Assembly (NCBI GenBank): GCA_963680875.1
Contig: OY804579.1
Location: forward strand, 25,839,804-25,903,803
DNA length: 64,000 nt
Direction of reading: 5' to 3'
Source of the DNA: Bathymodiolus brooksi
Taxonomy: Eukaryota; Mollusca; Bivalvia; Mytilida; Modiolidae
Numbering within the stretch: position 1 is the stretch's first letter; every line of letters starts with the position of its first letter. Below are positions 32,256 through 43,476 of the stretch, in pieces. The notes under the pieces were generated by a model. It saw only the letters and a list, made by a program, of their open reading frames with translations, was not told the DNA's origin and did not search any database. The translations under genes were made by a program, and so were the position numbers.

Positions 32256-35200
32256 GTAATAACAACTGGCATGATTTTCCTAAGCATCATATTTATTTAT
32301 ATTTTTTCAATATAATTCTTTGTACAACATCTGAATAATTGAAAACAAAAGATTTGAAGTCAACTGCCTTTTTAAAATCAAGATATGCCATCATATGGGT
32401 TCATATAATCACTGTGTACAAACTGACCCGGCAAAATATGTTTGGACTCGTGCATATCTAATCCCGGAACGGAATCAGACTGGAAGAAGGTAAGAATTCT
32501 ATTTATTTATTTGTTTTTTGCATGAACTTGGGGGAAATAAATGCTTTATTAACCATTTCCTGCTGTTAGATGAAACATTTTGGCTATGTCATCGTATATT
32601 GATTGAGAAATAAGCGATAATGGGCCGCAAAATAACGATCAGCTTGACCTCAACCCCGAATTTCGCTCAGTTTATCTTTGAATTGCTCACATTGAATTGA
32701 ACGAAATGTATTGAAGGAACGATTGATGAATAAAGATGACAAGAATCGTCACTTTGTGGTTTTAATTATTGATATAAGTAAGCACGGGGCGAAAGAAATG
32801 GGTCATGTGAAAATGGCAGGACCCGGTTTCGTGAATGATGTTACAGCATGATGACCCGGTTTTGTTCCAAAAAGAATTACGAACAAACAGGAACCAAAGC
32901 CTTTATTTTCTCTGAAATAACATTGAAATTATGGCTTTTGTAACCATAATGTCCACTAGATGGATTCAGTTCAAGGTATTTAAGTTTCAACATTAATGAG
33001 CCGTGGTTTTCCGTCGAGTGTTTTATTACTTCTTCAAATAGGACGAAGGTTGTTTTGCAGTAATAACAATGGTACGGGTGATTTTCTCTAGAATGTTTTA
33101 TTAAGTCACCGAATTGTGGAAATGTTGTTTCACAGTATAAACAATGGTGGCTGTGGATTTCTGTTGCTTTGGTTCCTGTTTGTTCGAAAAAAAAATTGGA
33201 ACAAAACCGGGTCATCATGCTGTAACATCATTCACGAAACCGGATCCTGCCATTTTCACATGACCCATTTCTTTCGCCCCGTGCTTACTTATAATTAAAA
33301 GCACAAAGTGACGATTCTTGTCATCTTTATTCATCAATCGTTCCATTCAATGTGAGCAATTCAAAGAGAATCTGAGCGAAATTCAGGGTTGGGGTCAAGC
33401 TGATCGTCATTTTGTGGCACATTATCGCTTATTTCTCAATCAATATACGATGACATAGCCAAAATGTTTCATCTGGCAACAGGAAATGTTTAATAAAGCA
33501 TTTATTTCCTTCTTCTTGCCTTCTTCCAGTCCGGTTCCGTTCCGGAATTAGATATGCACGAGTCCAAACATTTTTTGCCAGGTCAGTTTGTACACAGTGA
33601 TAATTCATAGGTTGGTAGGCACCCTTTTTGGGGGAAAATTGTCTTCACCATTTCTTTTTATTAAATATTCAAAAACAACATACCAAAAGCATCTTATTAT
33701 ATCTCGTATATTAATTATCATAAATAGATTAATTTGATTGGACAATGGGTAAAAATCAGAACACATGATCACACTACAGGACAAAAATCATATTCCATCC
33801 CCTCGAAATCCTCACAGGTTTTCCCACCAGAGTTATCGTTCGTTGACAGGAATACGTCAGAGGCACTCGGAACGCATTACTTGATCTTGAATCTCTTTAT
33901 TGTTGTGGATGTGGTTTTTAAATGTCTGAGACAACTACATTTGTACTGAACTAGTGGTGTTCCGATGATCGATTATAATCGATAATCAGTTGATTGGTGT
34001 CTTAAACCAAGCACTCGAGCCCAAAAATCTATTTCCAATTAATCGAACAATTCTACTTTCACTTTGATTTTCTGGAAATCTTGTGACATAATTAAGCAGA
34101 AAATAACAGTTTCATATTTCATCAAATCCAGTGATCAGGAAAGAGGAAATGATTATGGGCCATTTCAGTGTAGTCTTTGTAAAAACTAAAATATTTTATG
34201 GGCCTTTTAATTTTGTATGGGGCATCTACACAGAATTACAAAACTGTTTGTATCAAACGGCCCATGGCCCCTGCCTTTTCCAGTCACTGAAATCGTGTTA
34301 AATAGTTGTTTTTTTTATATTTGCAAATGAAATTATATTTCTAACGTCCATTAAAATTATAATAAGTACATGTACAGTGAAAACCTAATCAAAATCGTCA
34401 AATTTGTAGATTTCTGACCTGACCGAAAAGCAAATACGCATTCACGGCTATGACATGGTGTTGCTCGGACTTATACTGACTTAACAATACTGCAGTGATG
34501 GGAAAAAATGCAGCCTTCTATCCAAGATTAAGCATTTTAGCCCAAAAATATCTTGCCATTCCAGCATTGTATGTACCCTCAGAACGAGGATTTAGTCTTG
34601 CGGGTCATTTAGTTAACCAAAAGAGGACTCGCCTCAGTCCTCAATTGGCAATATCATTTCATGAATAAAAACATGGAATACTACTGGTAATAACACTGAT
34701 AACTGTGCACTATAGTATAAGAGTGTGGATGACAATGTTCTGTTTTCTATGGACTGTTCAATAAAAAAATTTATGTTTGATGTTTGCCATTTGTTGAATT
34801 TTTCCCAGAATTTATTAAAGTTTGTTCACTGTCCATGGATTTATAATCTGATGTGATAAAGGCAGTCAGTTACCACTAATTATTTAAGGTACTGTACCAT
34901 GATCAATCTAGTAATGAAACATAAGATCAGGCCTCAATAATATAAAAACAATACATTAACACATTCGGACAATAATTTAGCATGTTTAATTTGGTCAAAC
35001 AACCTTAAAATATTGTACAAACATGACATAAAGCATACACAACGTTATATATAAGAGGTATAATGTAAAATTTGTATACATTTGTAAGATAGGTCATTTT
35101 CAACAAAACATCCTTTTTCCGATTATAACTGATAATTAGTTCTTCATGTGAAACCGATGATCGATTATGAAATTCCTTCTGATTCCCATCACTAGAGACA

Positions 35201-38200
35201 ACGTTCCAATGGACTTAAAATATGTTTGCCAGCAATATTTTACATGTATGTATTTTCTTGGTTTCATTCGGTATAATAAAACATTTATAGCATGCAGATT
35301 CAGGAAATATGAAAATTTATTCACCTCGGGTGTTGCCCTCAGGGAATATGATACTCTTGGGTGAATAAATTTTCATATTTCCCTCACCAGCATGCAATAA
35401 ATGTATAATATACATTAACATTCAGAATATGAAAAAAAAATTGGCATATTTTCAATAGAATTTATTTTATCAGGCTTTAAATAGGGTTACCCTTGTACGT
35501 TTTTCATGAAAAATACACTAAAATGTAACAAGAACAGTCCTCGACGTTAGCCGCTATCCCGATGCCTGAGTCTAGTGAAAATTACTTTGGGCTAGTGGTC
35601 ATGAAACATTAGTAGCCCGATCAATCTAGTAAAATTCTTGAGACATGTTTGCTGTTAAAACTTGTGAAAATCGTTTCAGATGAATAAAATTTAAAAATAA
35701 TCTACGTGCCTGTTTACGGCCTTTGACCCATGATTGGTGCATTTATATGTGTAATTAAATCGGCAAACATCGGTCGAATCCGCCTCTGTCTTTAGATGAA
35801 GTAACATAATCCGTCGAGATGTATTTTCCACGCCTTATTATATCCTGCAACTTCGGCTACTTTCGTCTCTTGAAATCGAGACTCCAAATTATATCTATTT
35901 AGTATTTTCTCCACATGTCATTTATGAATATGTCGATATCGTGTTTATTGAAATCTATCGTATCCGTTAAGTATTTTGAAAGTAATTTTTCTTGAAAATT
36001 AATCCAAACTTTAATTTCGTTCAATAACAAACAACAATGGTGCCATTGGAAAGGGGACGCAATTCGACTTTGTGCTATGGGAAATGTTGACCAGACTTTT
36101 TGTCCGAAGCTACTTTCAACAAAACAAACTTTTGATTTATTATTATTTAATATGTTCATATATGCGAAGGTTGGCCATTCAAAATTTGTTGAAATGCATG
36201 GGAACGCTTCAGATTTTTATCGATCTACATTGGTATTTTATACTGAACACCGGGTTAATATTACGATCTATCTAACTGTTTATTTACATGTAGACATGTG
36301 TTTACAAATGTTAATACATAATGCAATTAAAAAATAAATAAAAAATCACTGGTATGCAAGACTCCAATAGTCAAGGTAAGCAAATAAATATTTGAAATTG
36401 AATATGTCCTTTAGGTAATTATGAATATAATATCCTAAATTGATGTTTTACTCATAGTCTACTGTCAGTCCCAAAAGAAAACAGAAAATTTCAGAATTGA
36501 CGTCATTCAAGCACATGAAGTCTTGGAACAACATAAAGCAGCTCTTCTCTGCAAACATTGCAGGTCGCTTTCATGATCAGAAATGACCATCCATATAGTA
36601 GTAGTAGTATGAGGGTTTAACGTCCGGCTCACCTATTGAGGTATTGCAGACATAGTTTTCTTCTTCTTGCTTGCCTTTCGCATGCTGTTTTTTTCTCATC
36701 CATATACAAATTTCTCACTCCTTATATACCCCTACTTTGGGTCAGACTATTTTTCTTTAAAGGGATGACAGCATGGATGAGTCCATATAAACTGTCAATC
36801 ATGGTTGTCTTTTCCCTTGATGTCTAAGTACTGGGAAATTTCTCTTGTCAGCTGTCAATCATCATTATTTGATTCAATGTGTTTGAATACAGGGCAATTA
36901 CATAACCATAATTATATAACCATATGTTTTAAACAAATTAGCTTTAATACTGCAAGAAAGTTTGTTACTAATTTTTGTTACACTTCTGTTTATAAACAGA
37001 AGCATGTTGACATGCTTTTAATTGGACAATAAAGTTTGATGTCATTGAAACTTATCACAACACCTATACAGACAAATGAAATTAAACCCAAACATGGAAC
37101 AACTCATTTCCATAATGTTTTTCAGTCTCTGCCATAGCCGATCTCTTCACAGGAATTAACATGACAACCTTTCAATGACTTGTTCGGTCTTTTCTTGAGA
37201 TTGTGTAGGCATTTTTCAACTAATCGGAAGACATGAATAGAAAAAACAATACAATGAAACTACATGTTGGGGTATTCTGTGGCATAGGAATTTTTAAACC
37301 GGAGTCGGGAAACCCAGAAAAATACCTGAAAAGTTTGGTATCATTCAGCACCATGATACAGATATCTTACAGAAACACCACACAGTCTTACAGAGACATG
37401 ATGTATCCTTTAAACATATAATGATTTTATGGAAACAATCTTATATAATCTAAACATTTATTTTCAGGTTATGATAAGGGTCCTTTTACTTTATTGAGAC
37501 GAGCAGTGGAAGAACAAGTCAGAGTTAAAGTGTGGATGAGAAGTGCTGTAACTAGGAGAGGATATTGTTTAGCTTATGTTATAGCTTTTGACAAACATTT
37601 CAATTTGGTAAGACACAGAGTCTTTATGGTAAGATAAGTAAATATAAAAGTTTATAATTTTGATATTGATGTATTTGTTCACTTGGTTTTATCCATATAG
37701 TTATGGTAATAAAGAATCTTGAATCTTGTTTATAAATACAAATGAATAGTCAAATAAGTTGTAGATTATTTTTAGAATACTAGAAAGTTATTGCAAATAA
37801 CCTTGGAGGAATCATTAATTATTTGTGGTGCAATATTTGAACAGCAGCATCATTGAGTCGTTGTTATCTAACATGTGTGTGCGGCCGACAATCTCTGTTA
37901 CATAGGAGTGTATCCGACATCATATTACAATTTCGTCATCAAGAGACAAAGTCAGCACTTTTATTATCCCCTCGCCAACGAAGTTGCGAAGGGATATAGT
38001 AACGCTACCGTCCGTCCTTCTTGCCGTCCTTCCATAACATCCTTGTGAACATTCTAGAATCAACATCCTTCAATGGATTTTGACCAAACTTGGTACATAC
38101 TTAGTCCTTAAGAGAATCTGGAACCCTATTGATTTTCAAGGTCACAGGGTCTAATTTTTACCCTGTAACATCCTTGTGAACACTCTAGAATCAACATCCT

Positions 38201-41200
38201 TCAATGGATTTTGACCAAACATGGTACATACTTAGTCCTTAAGAGAATCTGAAACCTTATTGATTTTCAAGGTCAAAGGTCAAGGTCACAGGGGCTAATT
38301 TTTACCCTGTAACATCCTTGTGAACACTCTAGAATCAACATCCTTCAATGGATTTTGACCAAACTTGGTACATACTTACTAACTTAGTCCTTAAGAGAAA
38401 CTGGAACCCTATTGATTTTCAAGGTCAAAGGTCAAAGTTTTAGGCGAGGGGATACGCCACGCTTTGCATTGACCTTGTTTCAATTGGATTTCCAATTAAT
38501 TTTCAAGCACTCGGTAATATGTTTCCCTGGTCTGCTTATTCGAAATCAGGAAATATGGGGCCATATTTAGTGAAAGCGTCAATCCCCTATGTTATTTTCA
38601 TTTTGAACGATGGACACAACGTTATTTAGTGGACACTTAGGGTCATTTGATGCACTATCACAATTAATGTAACCATACAAAAGCAAAAATGTACCTCCAG
38701 TTTTGATGAAATGGCTTCCAGATTTTGAGTCCAACATCGATCCTATGTTATGACATACATATTCATCCCCTGAATTTAATACATAATGTTTTCTATGTGG
38801 TTTGCGTGATTCACTTTATCATGAACAAATGTATCTCCGTATTCTCGATTTGAAAAATACATTTAAATCGTAAGAATATCATATTTAGATAGAATTTTGC
38901 TATGTTAGACAGCTGTTTTCTAGTTTTGCCTTCATCTGTAATGCTCGAATGCAAAATAATTTGAAAATTATATGTATTGTATATTATTTTAGAATGAAAC
39001 TTTACTATTATTAATATCACAGAAATTCAGTAACTGATGAAAAACAGGGAAATTGGAAACATTATTTTATAATACAGTAATGGTATAGTCTGTAACAAAC
39101 TAAAGTGTCTTCACTCATTGTGTTTCCTCTGTTTATTTGATATGTTGTAACTTTGTTTACAGGCTTTAATGGATGTTGATGAAACCTATCGTATTCCTAG
39201 AATCATGAGAAAACCTCCAACAGATACTGTAAGTATATAGTAGATGTAGGTCACACCAGATTTGGTTAAATTAATTAGAATGTACATTAAAGAAATTCAT
39301 TAAGTAAACAGGTAAAAAAACAAGAAAGTTTTATTATTTAAAAAAAAATCACTTCATAATTAATACATAGATGTATGCACAGGCACTTGTCTTGATCAAC
39401 ATATCTTTCCAATCCACACAAATATACAGAAAGGTGCTTATAATTAACTAGAATAGGTTGAAAATACCAAGGTTCGCTTGGTTTACTGTGCTTTTATATC
39501 AGGTTTCCGTCATTCTCATACACATTGTAAAGATCAAGGTGTTTCTAATCTTGATATATATACTACACACCCACCAAGCCGGTGTATTGAGGATTAATTT
39601 CGTTCATTTTTACTGCTGCCGGGGTATTTGCATGAGGATTTACTTTTTTTCCCTCTGTGCCGTGGTATTTGCGAAAATATATTTTACTTTTTTACCCTAG
39701 CATGCTTCAAGCCGCCAAATTCATTCGCAATATTTCTTCTTTACCTTTATACGTAAGGTAACGTGATTAATCAAATTTGAAACCCGGAAGTGTTCCGATG
39801 TAAAATATTTCACTTTTTTACCCTCGTGTGCCTCAAACCGCCAAATTCATTCGGAATACTTCAACCACTGTCTGACATAACAAATCGAAATACTACCACT
39901 GTACCTGCTGAAGGGAACAGTTCAAAGTGTCCTATAGTATTTAACAATTGCCAAGTTACAAACAATAAAAACTAAATATTCCTGAAAACGACAAACAAAA
40001 GGTATTATTTATTTAGCCAGTGTTCTAAATAATATTCAGTGTAATTAAACAGATATATCATATTGTTAGGGGTATTTGCGAAAAATACCAGTATTGAGAC
40101 TAAATTTCCCTCGCCTTTCGGCTCGGGAAATTTTTCATCTCTTGACTGATATTTTTAGCAAATACCCCTCCCAAACATGATATATCTGTTCAAAATTTCA
40201 TGGACCATAAAATATTTTGCTATTTTATTTGAAAAGTGATCCAAAATGGGTCCAATTTCTGAAATTTCACATATTTGGAAGGTATATAGAATTTTATTTT
40301 TCATCCAGTGTTGATGCATTTTTTTCTTTGAATTGATTGCATCAAGAGCTTCCGTTAGTATGTCAACGGGTTTCCCCTATCTCCTACAGTTTCAAAGATA
40401 AACTCAATGGAAATGAACAAACAAAAGCCAAATTCCAAAATTTGAACTTTTATTTTTCATCCAATTTTAATGCAGTTTTTGCAAAATAATCATCTTTATG
40501 GGTTATTGATGGGTGCCACATGTGTAGCAGAGACTGCTTACCCTTCCGGAGCACCAGAGTTCAACCCCGGTTTTCAGTGGGGTTCATGTTGCTTGATCTT
40601 TAGTTTTCTATGTAACGTTTTGTAGATCATTGTTGGTCCTTTTTTTTTTGGACTATATGTTGTCTGTCCTTCTTTGATTTACAGCTTCTGAATACCCCTT
40701 TGGTAGTTTAAAACTCTTCTTATATTTATCCTGCAATCCATGATGTTTTCAGAAATAATTTTAACCCATGATTGTATTTCTTTTAAATTATTATCCCAAT
40801 TGGAGCCTCACTATTTACACAGTGATGTACAAGGTAAGGAGGAAACGATTCACCATATGTACCGAAATCGCGATTATTTTGGGGATGGTTCGGTTCACGA
40901 TACGTGGAGGCCGCTTACGATACAAACGATATGATGCTAATTTTTTGAAAAAAAGTAGTGTTGAACTTCCGTTTTCTTCTTTTGGTGATCGTTTAATTAA
41001 TATTTTGAGAAAAGTGAATCGATTAATTTACGCTTTTAAAATTAATTAATAAAATATCAAATATTTACAATTTCCGCTAGTACGTAAGCGACCTCAAATA
41101 AAAAAAAAACATGGCTGCGCCCAAGTCGACCAGCATGGACTTCAAGGAATAGTTACAGTTTCCTATAAAACGTATCGTAATACATATCAAATATCGCGAT

Positions 41201-43476
41201 ACGTATCGCTTGTGGAAAAAGTGTATCGTTACACCCCTAATACAAGGTGTAAATCGGTAATAAAGGACAAAAATTTGTGCACAAATAGTTCCTGCAATGA
41301 AGTGAAATAATTTTGATTCAAATGAATATTTATTAAGATGAAAAACTAGATTGAAACTGGACATTTTAGAACGTGAAACATTAACATTTTGGTATTTGTA
41401 ATTTTTTATGCATGTTAATGACGCTCATGATATGTCTACATGTGAATGCTACAAGTACACATCGACGACTTTCAGGACTTTCAGGTGGCTCTGACATGTT
41501 AATTTGTAGAAGAATGTCATTTATGTCCTCATCAATCATGTCATTATCAGGTAGAGACAATAGTGGGGACCATTCTATGTTAAAGCACAATATTTCCTCG
41601 TTGTATTGTCTTACATAGAGGGCCATGCAGATTAGCTGCAATAATGTAGCTCCTGTGACAAACTTGTGTCTCGGCAGAGCTACAACGCGGTCCCATTCGT
41701 CACAATGGAGCAAAAAAAAAGTTGCAGTTGAAACATAAAAACTCACTATTTATGCTTCAAACATTTCATTATAACTATTACTGATGATCCCAGTCCTTGT
41801 TAAATCGGTTTGGCTGAGAAATATATGCTTTTTAAAGGTAGCAACAACCTCGTTCAAATTTATCGATCGTTTGTCATAACCGGAAACTACGGAAGGCGGA
41901 GCTTTTCTAAATATGGTATTTCTTACTACGATGCTTACGACGGCTGATGTAAATAGTCACACCTTAATCGCCAAATATGGTATCGACATCCAAATAGTGA
42001 GGCCGGAAATGATGAAATTCAAAATGTTCAGAGTAAAAGTAAACATGGATTTTTATTTTGTGGGAATTACATTCTAAAATACTGGTAGGGGATAAAAACT
42101 TGTTATAATAATGGACAAAAGGAAAGGTTATGTCTTATTATTGATAAATGCAGGCGTCAGAAACTCTGTAAGCGAGCGCAAAAAATCTCAGCGGCTGCTC
42201 CATTACGTGTAATGGCATCCCGTTATAACCCTTGCAAGTAAGCGAGCATTTAGGGTTTTATTATTAGAACTAATGCAGATGGATTAAAAAAAACATTTTT
42301 GTTGTTGTTTTACCTCTATCCGTCCTTCCGTCCGTCCAAGATATTTTTCGTCGTATTTTTCTCAGCAACTGTTGTTGGCAGAAATCTGATATTTGGTCAC
42401 AAGCTTCATATAGGTAGCCCATATCGTGAGAAGCGTTTTTTGACCTGTCAGATTCCTACTTCCTGTTTGCTGAAGAGCGGGGGTATCATAAGTGAGCATT
42501 AGCTCACAGTTCATCTTGTTCATTCTCTTGGGAGTGTTAATTAATCAATTTGTTGGTTTATATTTAGAAATGCGAAAACAACATTTATTTACAACAATGG
42601 CTATTGATTACTGGATTGTCAAACAGAGAACATAAAAAAGAAGTCCATAATGGATGTGGCTTAAAAAGTTATTCGTATACTAAACAAATAAAGCAAAAAT
42701 TTATTTGTATGCTATATTTGAATAGCAAATGTAATGATTGCAGGATAAATGGTCAGAAGTAGATAATTTTCCTGACAAACAAAACTGTTAACAGTAAGTT
42801 ATAAAGGCACTGACATAACTTTCTGTTTATAGTGAATCATTATTATATTTAAATCACACAGAAAAAATACATGACTTTAATATTATTATGGTCATCTTGA
42901 TACTCAATTTCACTTTTTTCTACAGGTAGATTTTTATCCCCTATTGAAATGCTTGGACAATTAAGTCTTCTTTTATTAATATTTTTTCAGAATGCAGTAA
43001 ATGAACAGGAAGGGGAGAATAAAAGAAGTGAAAAGCTACAGTCTTCTGTATATCCTATCAGGGAAAATGTAATTGTCAGTAAATATGACAGTGAAGACAC
43101 TGACAGTAGTGTTACAAAACTGACACAAAAATTGTCTCTATATAACACAAATAAACAGGCAGTTGATAGTGAAAATATTTCAAATACAACAAACACTTCT
43201 ATTGTAGCTAGTCGAATATCTCACCAAGCAGAAACATTGAAGGACAAGCCTACACAAAATACTACTGATATTAAAGATCTGACAGGAAGTAAATTGACAG
43301 ATACAGAAGAACAATCTAAACATTCTAGTCAAGTCACTTTGAAGACCGCTACAACTGGTGAACAGAAAACTGAAGAAGAATGTATTACTATAATTCAGTA
43401 TAAGACTAAACATAGACATGCCAATCAACTGTTTGTAAGGGGAGATAATGTTGTTTCTGTTGTTTTATTGGATTAA
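31859..43476 (+). CDS. LSM11: LSM11, U7 snRNA-associated Sm-like protein (4 coding exons)
   Basis: Coding segments 31859-32255, 37468-37607, 39163-39228 and 42991-43476 join in frame at GT-AG borders to give 362 aa, about the length of the vertebrate protein (around 360 aa). With LSM10, LSM11 replaces SmD1/SmD2 in the U7 snRNP ring, which directs cleavage of replication-dependent histone pre-mRNAs in the nucleus. Residues about 25-40 (ELDLTSVNLNPLKVLY) match the conserved N-terminal region involved in FLASH binding. Residues about 150-190 form Sm1 (VKVWMRSAV, then YVIAFDKHFN, then LMDVDETY). A long low-complexity insert then separates Sm1 from Sm2, a hallmark of LSM11. Sm2 is the C-terminus, RHANQLFVRGDNVVSV. 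Splice sites are predicted from sequence only. No clear promoter or poly(A) signal was identified. Confidence 0.93.
32410..33599. mobile_element. Inverted-repeat element with CACTGTG termini and 5-bp TSD
   Basis: Arms at 32410-32896 and about 33169-33599 are diverged inverted copies beginning CACTGTGTACAAACTGACC. ATAAT flanks both sides (32405-32409, 33600-33604). The centre contains a minus-strand ORF with two C2H2 zinc fingers. A CAC-type heptamer-like end and 5-bp duplication recall Transib/RAG-like transposons, but no transposase is present and the assignment is tentative. Confidence 0.78.
32877..33218 (-). CDS. Two-finger C2H2 protein ORF inside the intron-1 element
   Basis: A 113-aa open frame. 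It has two tandem fingers, CLYCETTFPQFGDLIKHSR and CYYCKTTFVLFEEVIKHST, each C-x2-C-x12-H-x4-H, about 10 residues apart. The frame begins in the right arm and ends in the left arm of the inverted repeat, antisense to LSM11. The fingers lack the usual TGEKP linker. It may be a captured host gene fragment or the DNA-binding part of a lost transposase. No sign of a promoter or introns; expression is unknown. Confidence 0.45.
   Translation of the reverse strand: MMTRFCSNFFFEQTGTKATEIHSHHCLYCETTFPQFGDLIKHSRENHPYHCYYCKTTFVLFEEVIKHSTENHGSLMLKLKYLELNPSSGHYGYKSHNFNVISEKIKALVPVCS
33951..35196 (+). mobile_element. hAT-type transposon remnant
   Basis: The left end CTAGTGGTGTTCCGATGATC is followed by TAATCGATAATC words. 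The right side at 35100-35196 has related inverted sequence (ATAACTGATAATTAG, ending CCCATCACTAG). Between them lies a hAT dimerisation domain on the plus strand. An 8-bp target duplication was not found, so the boundaries are provisional. Confidence 0.5.
34507..34668 (+). pseudogene. hAT transposase C-terminal dimerisation domain fragment
   Basis: The open stretch to TAA 34666-34668 reads FYPRLSILAQKYLAIPA, then VPSERGFSLAGHLVNQKR, then TRLSP, the classic hAT family C-terminal signature (PxLxxLAxxYLxIPA..SxPSERxFSxAG). Just upstream an in-frame TGA stands where a Trp of the WW pair is expected. The rest of the transposase is missing. It lies in LSM11 intron 1. Confidence 0.78.
35911..36175. 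repeat. Dispersed repeat shared with 43913-44195
   Basis: It starts CCACATGTCATTTATGAA and contains ATGTCGATATCGTGTTTATT, TTAAGTATTTTGAAAGT and TTAATATGTTCAT blocks in the same order as at 43913-44195. Short open frames in both copies differ, so it is not coding. No terminal repeats were recognised. Confidence 0.6.
36176..37460. other. Rest of LSM11 intron 1, no feature
   Basis: AT-rich sequence with only random open frames. A short piece at 36610-36650 (GGGTTTAACGTCCGGCTCACC) resembles SINE tails. Confidence 0.4.
37468..37607 (+). CDS. LSM11: LSM11 coding exon 2 (Sm1)
   Basis: The acceptor is TTTTCAG at 37461-37467 and the donor GTAAGA at 37608. It encodes KGPFTLLRRAVEEQVRVKVW and then GYCLAYVIAFDKHFNL, the helix and first three strands of the Sm fold. 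The AFDKxxN core is diagnostic for LSM11. Confidence 0.93.
37975..38485 (-). repeat. Tandem-core repeat, GACCTTGACC family (in LSM11 intron 2)
   Basis: Three units of about 120-150 bp, bounded by ATCCCCTCGCCAACGAAGTT on the left and GGGGATACGCCACGCTTTGC on the right. On the minus strand the units read TTGACCTTTGACCTTGAAAA, then ATCAATAGGGTTCCAG, then CCAAGTTTGGTCAAAATCCA. The same family forms 63065-64000 and part of the arms of foldback copy D. Probably non-autonomous and Helentron-like. Confidence 0.75.
38486..39162. other. Rest of LSM11 intron 2, no feature
   Basis: AT-rich intronic DNA; nothing else recognised. Confidence 0.5.
39163..39228 (+). CDS. LSM11: LSM11 coding exon 3
   Basis: A 66-bp exon, phase 0 at both ends, between TTTACAG and GTAAGT. 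It encodes ALMDVDETYRIPRIMRKPP, finishing Sm1; MDVDETYR is nearly invariant in LSM11. Confidence 0.93.
40505..40730 (+). repeat. 3' untranslated fragment of the Penelope-like RT element
   Basis: GTAGCAGAGACTGCTTACCC, then GGTTTTCAGTGGGGTTCATG, then TGATCTTTAGTTTTCTATGT align in order with the minus-strand sequence after the RT frame at 56320-56450. This is a 5'-truncated copy lacking the coding part. Confidence 0.6.
41381..41746 (-). CDS. Unrecognised 121-aa ORF in LSM11 intron 3
   Basis: An open frame with balanced composition, containing DEWDRVVALPRHKFVTGATL and an acidic DNDMIDEDINDILLQ segment. I do not recognise the family. It could be a fragment of a transposon protein or an exon of a nested antisense gene. 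No splice context supports either, so confidence is low. Confidence 0.25.
   Translation of the reverse strand: MSFYVSTATFFLLHCDEWDRVVALPRHKFVTGATLLQLICMALYVRQYNEEILCFNIEWSPLLSLPDNDMIDEDINDILLQINMSEPPESPESRRCVLVAFTCRHIMSVINMHKKLQIPKC
42300..42540 (+). repeat. Dispersed repeat fragment (CCGTCCGTCC ... GTGAGCATTAGCTCAC)
   Basis: It starts with a CCGTCC-rich piece and ends with a small palindrome GTGAGCATTAGCTCAC. The layout matches ends of tandem-core elements in this genome (compare GAGCACAGCTCACTA at 59046). No copy elsewhere in the window confirms its boundaries. Confidence 0.35.
42991..43476 (+). CDS. LSM11: LSM11 coding exon 4 (insert and Sm2)
   Basis: The acceptor is ATTTTTTCAG ending at 42990; the stop TAA is at 43474-43476. 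It encodes a polar, Ser/Thr/Lys-rich insert and the final Sm2 motif LFVRGDNVVSVVLLD. The insert has little sequence conservation, as in other LSM11 proteins. Confidence 0.9.
   Translation, partial: NAVNEQEGENKRSEKLQSSVYPIRENVIVSKYDSEDTDSSVTKLTQKLSLYNTNKQAVDSENISNTTNTSIVASRISHQAETLKDKPTQNTTDIKDLTGSKLTDTEEQSKHSSQVTLKTATTGEQKTEEECITIIQYKTKHRHANQLFVRGDNVVSVVLLD

Larger units (their letters stand above)
32256..37467 (+). other. LSM11: LSM11 intron 1
   Basis: A 5.2-kb intron inferred from the exon 1-2 junction. It holds the inverted-repeat element at 32410-33599, a hAT transposase remnant (33951-35196) and a dispersed repeat at 35911-36175. The remainder shows no other exon. Confidence 0.8.
39229..42990 (+). 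other. LSM11: LSM11 intron 3
   Basis: A 3.8-kb intron containing an RT-element 3' fragment (40505-40730), an unassigned minus-strand ORF (41381-41746) and a repeat piece at 42300-42540. An additional small exon cannot be excluded, but exon 3 and exon 4 join in frame and align well with the family. Confidence 0.75.

Noticed and set aside
32256..32338. C-terminal extension of the 159-aa open frame beginning at 31859
   Set aside because: A GTAATA donor at 32256 joins in frame to exon 2, giving the conserved Sm1; the readthrough peptide has no resemblance to LSM11.
35899..36159. 86-codon minus-strand ORF in LSM11 intron 1
   Set aside because: It lies in a dispersed repeat whose second copy (43913-44195) does not keep the frame.
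42949..42990. ATG at 42949 as the start of a separate 175-aa gene
   Set aside because: The 42 bases before 42991 form an intron end (ATTTTTTCAG); the rest is LSM11 exon 4 with the Sm2 motif.
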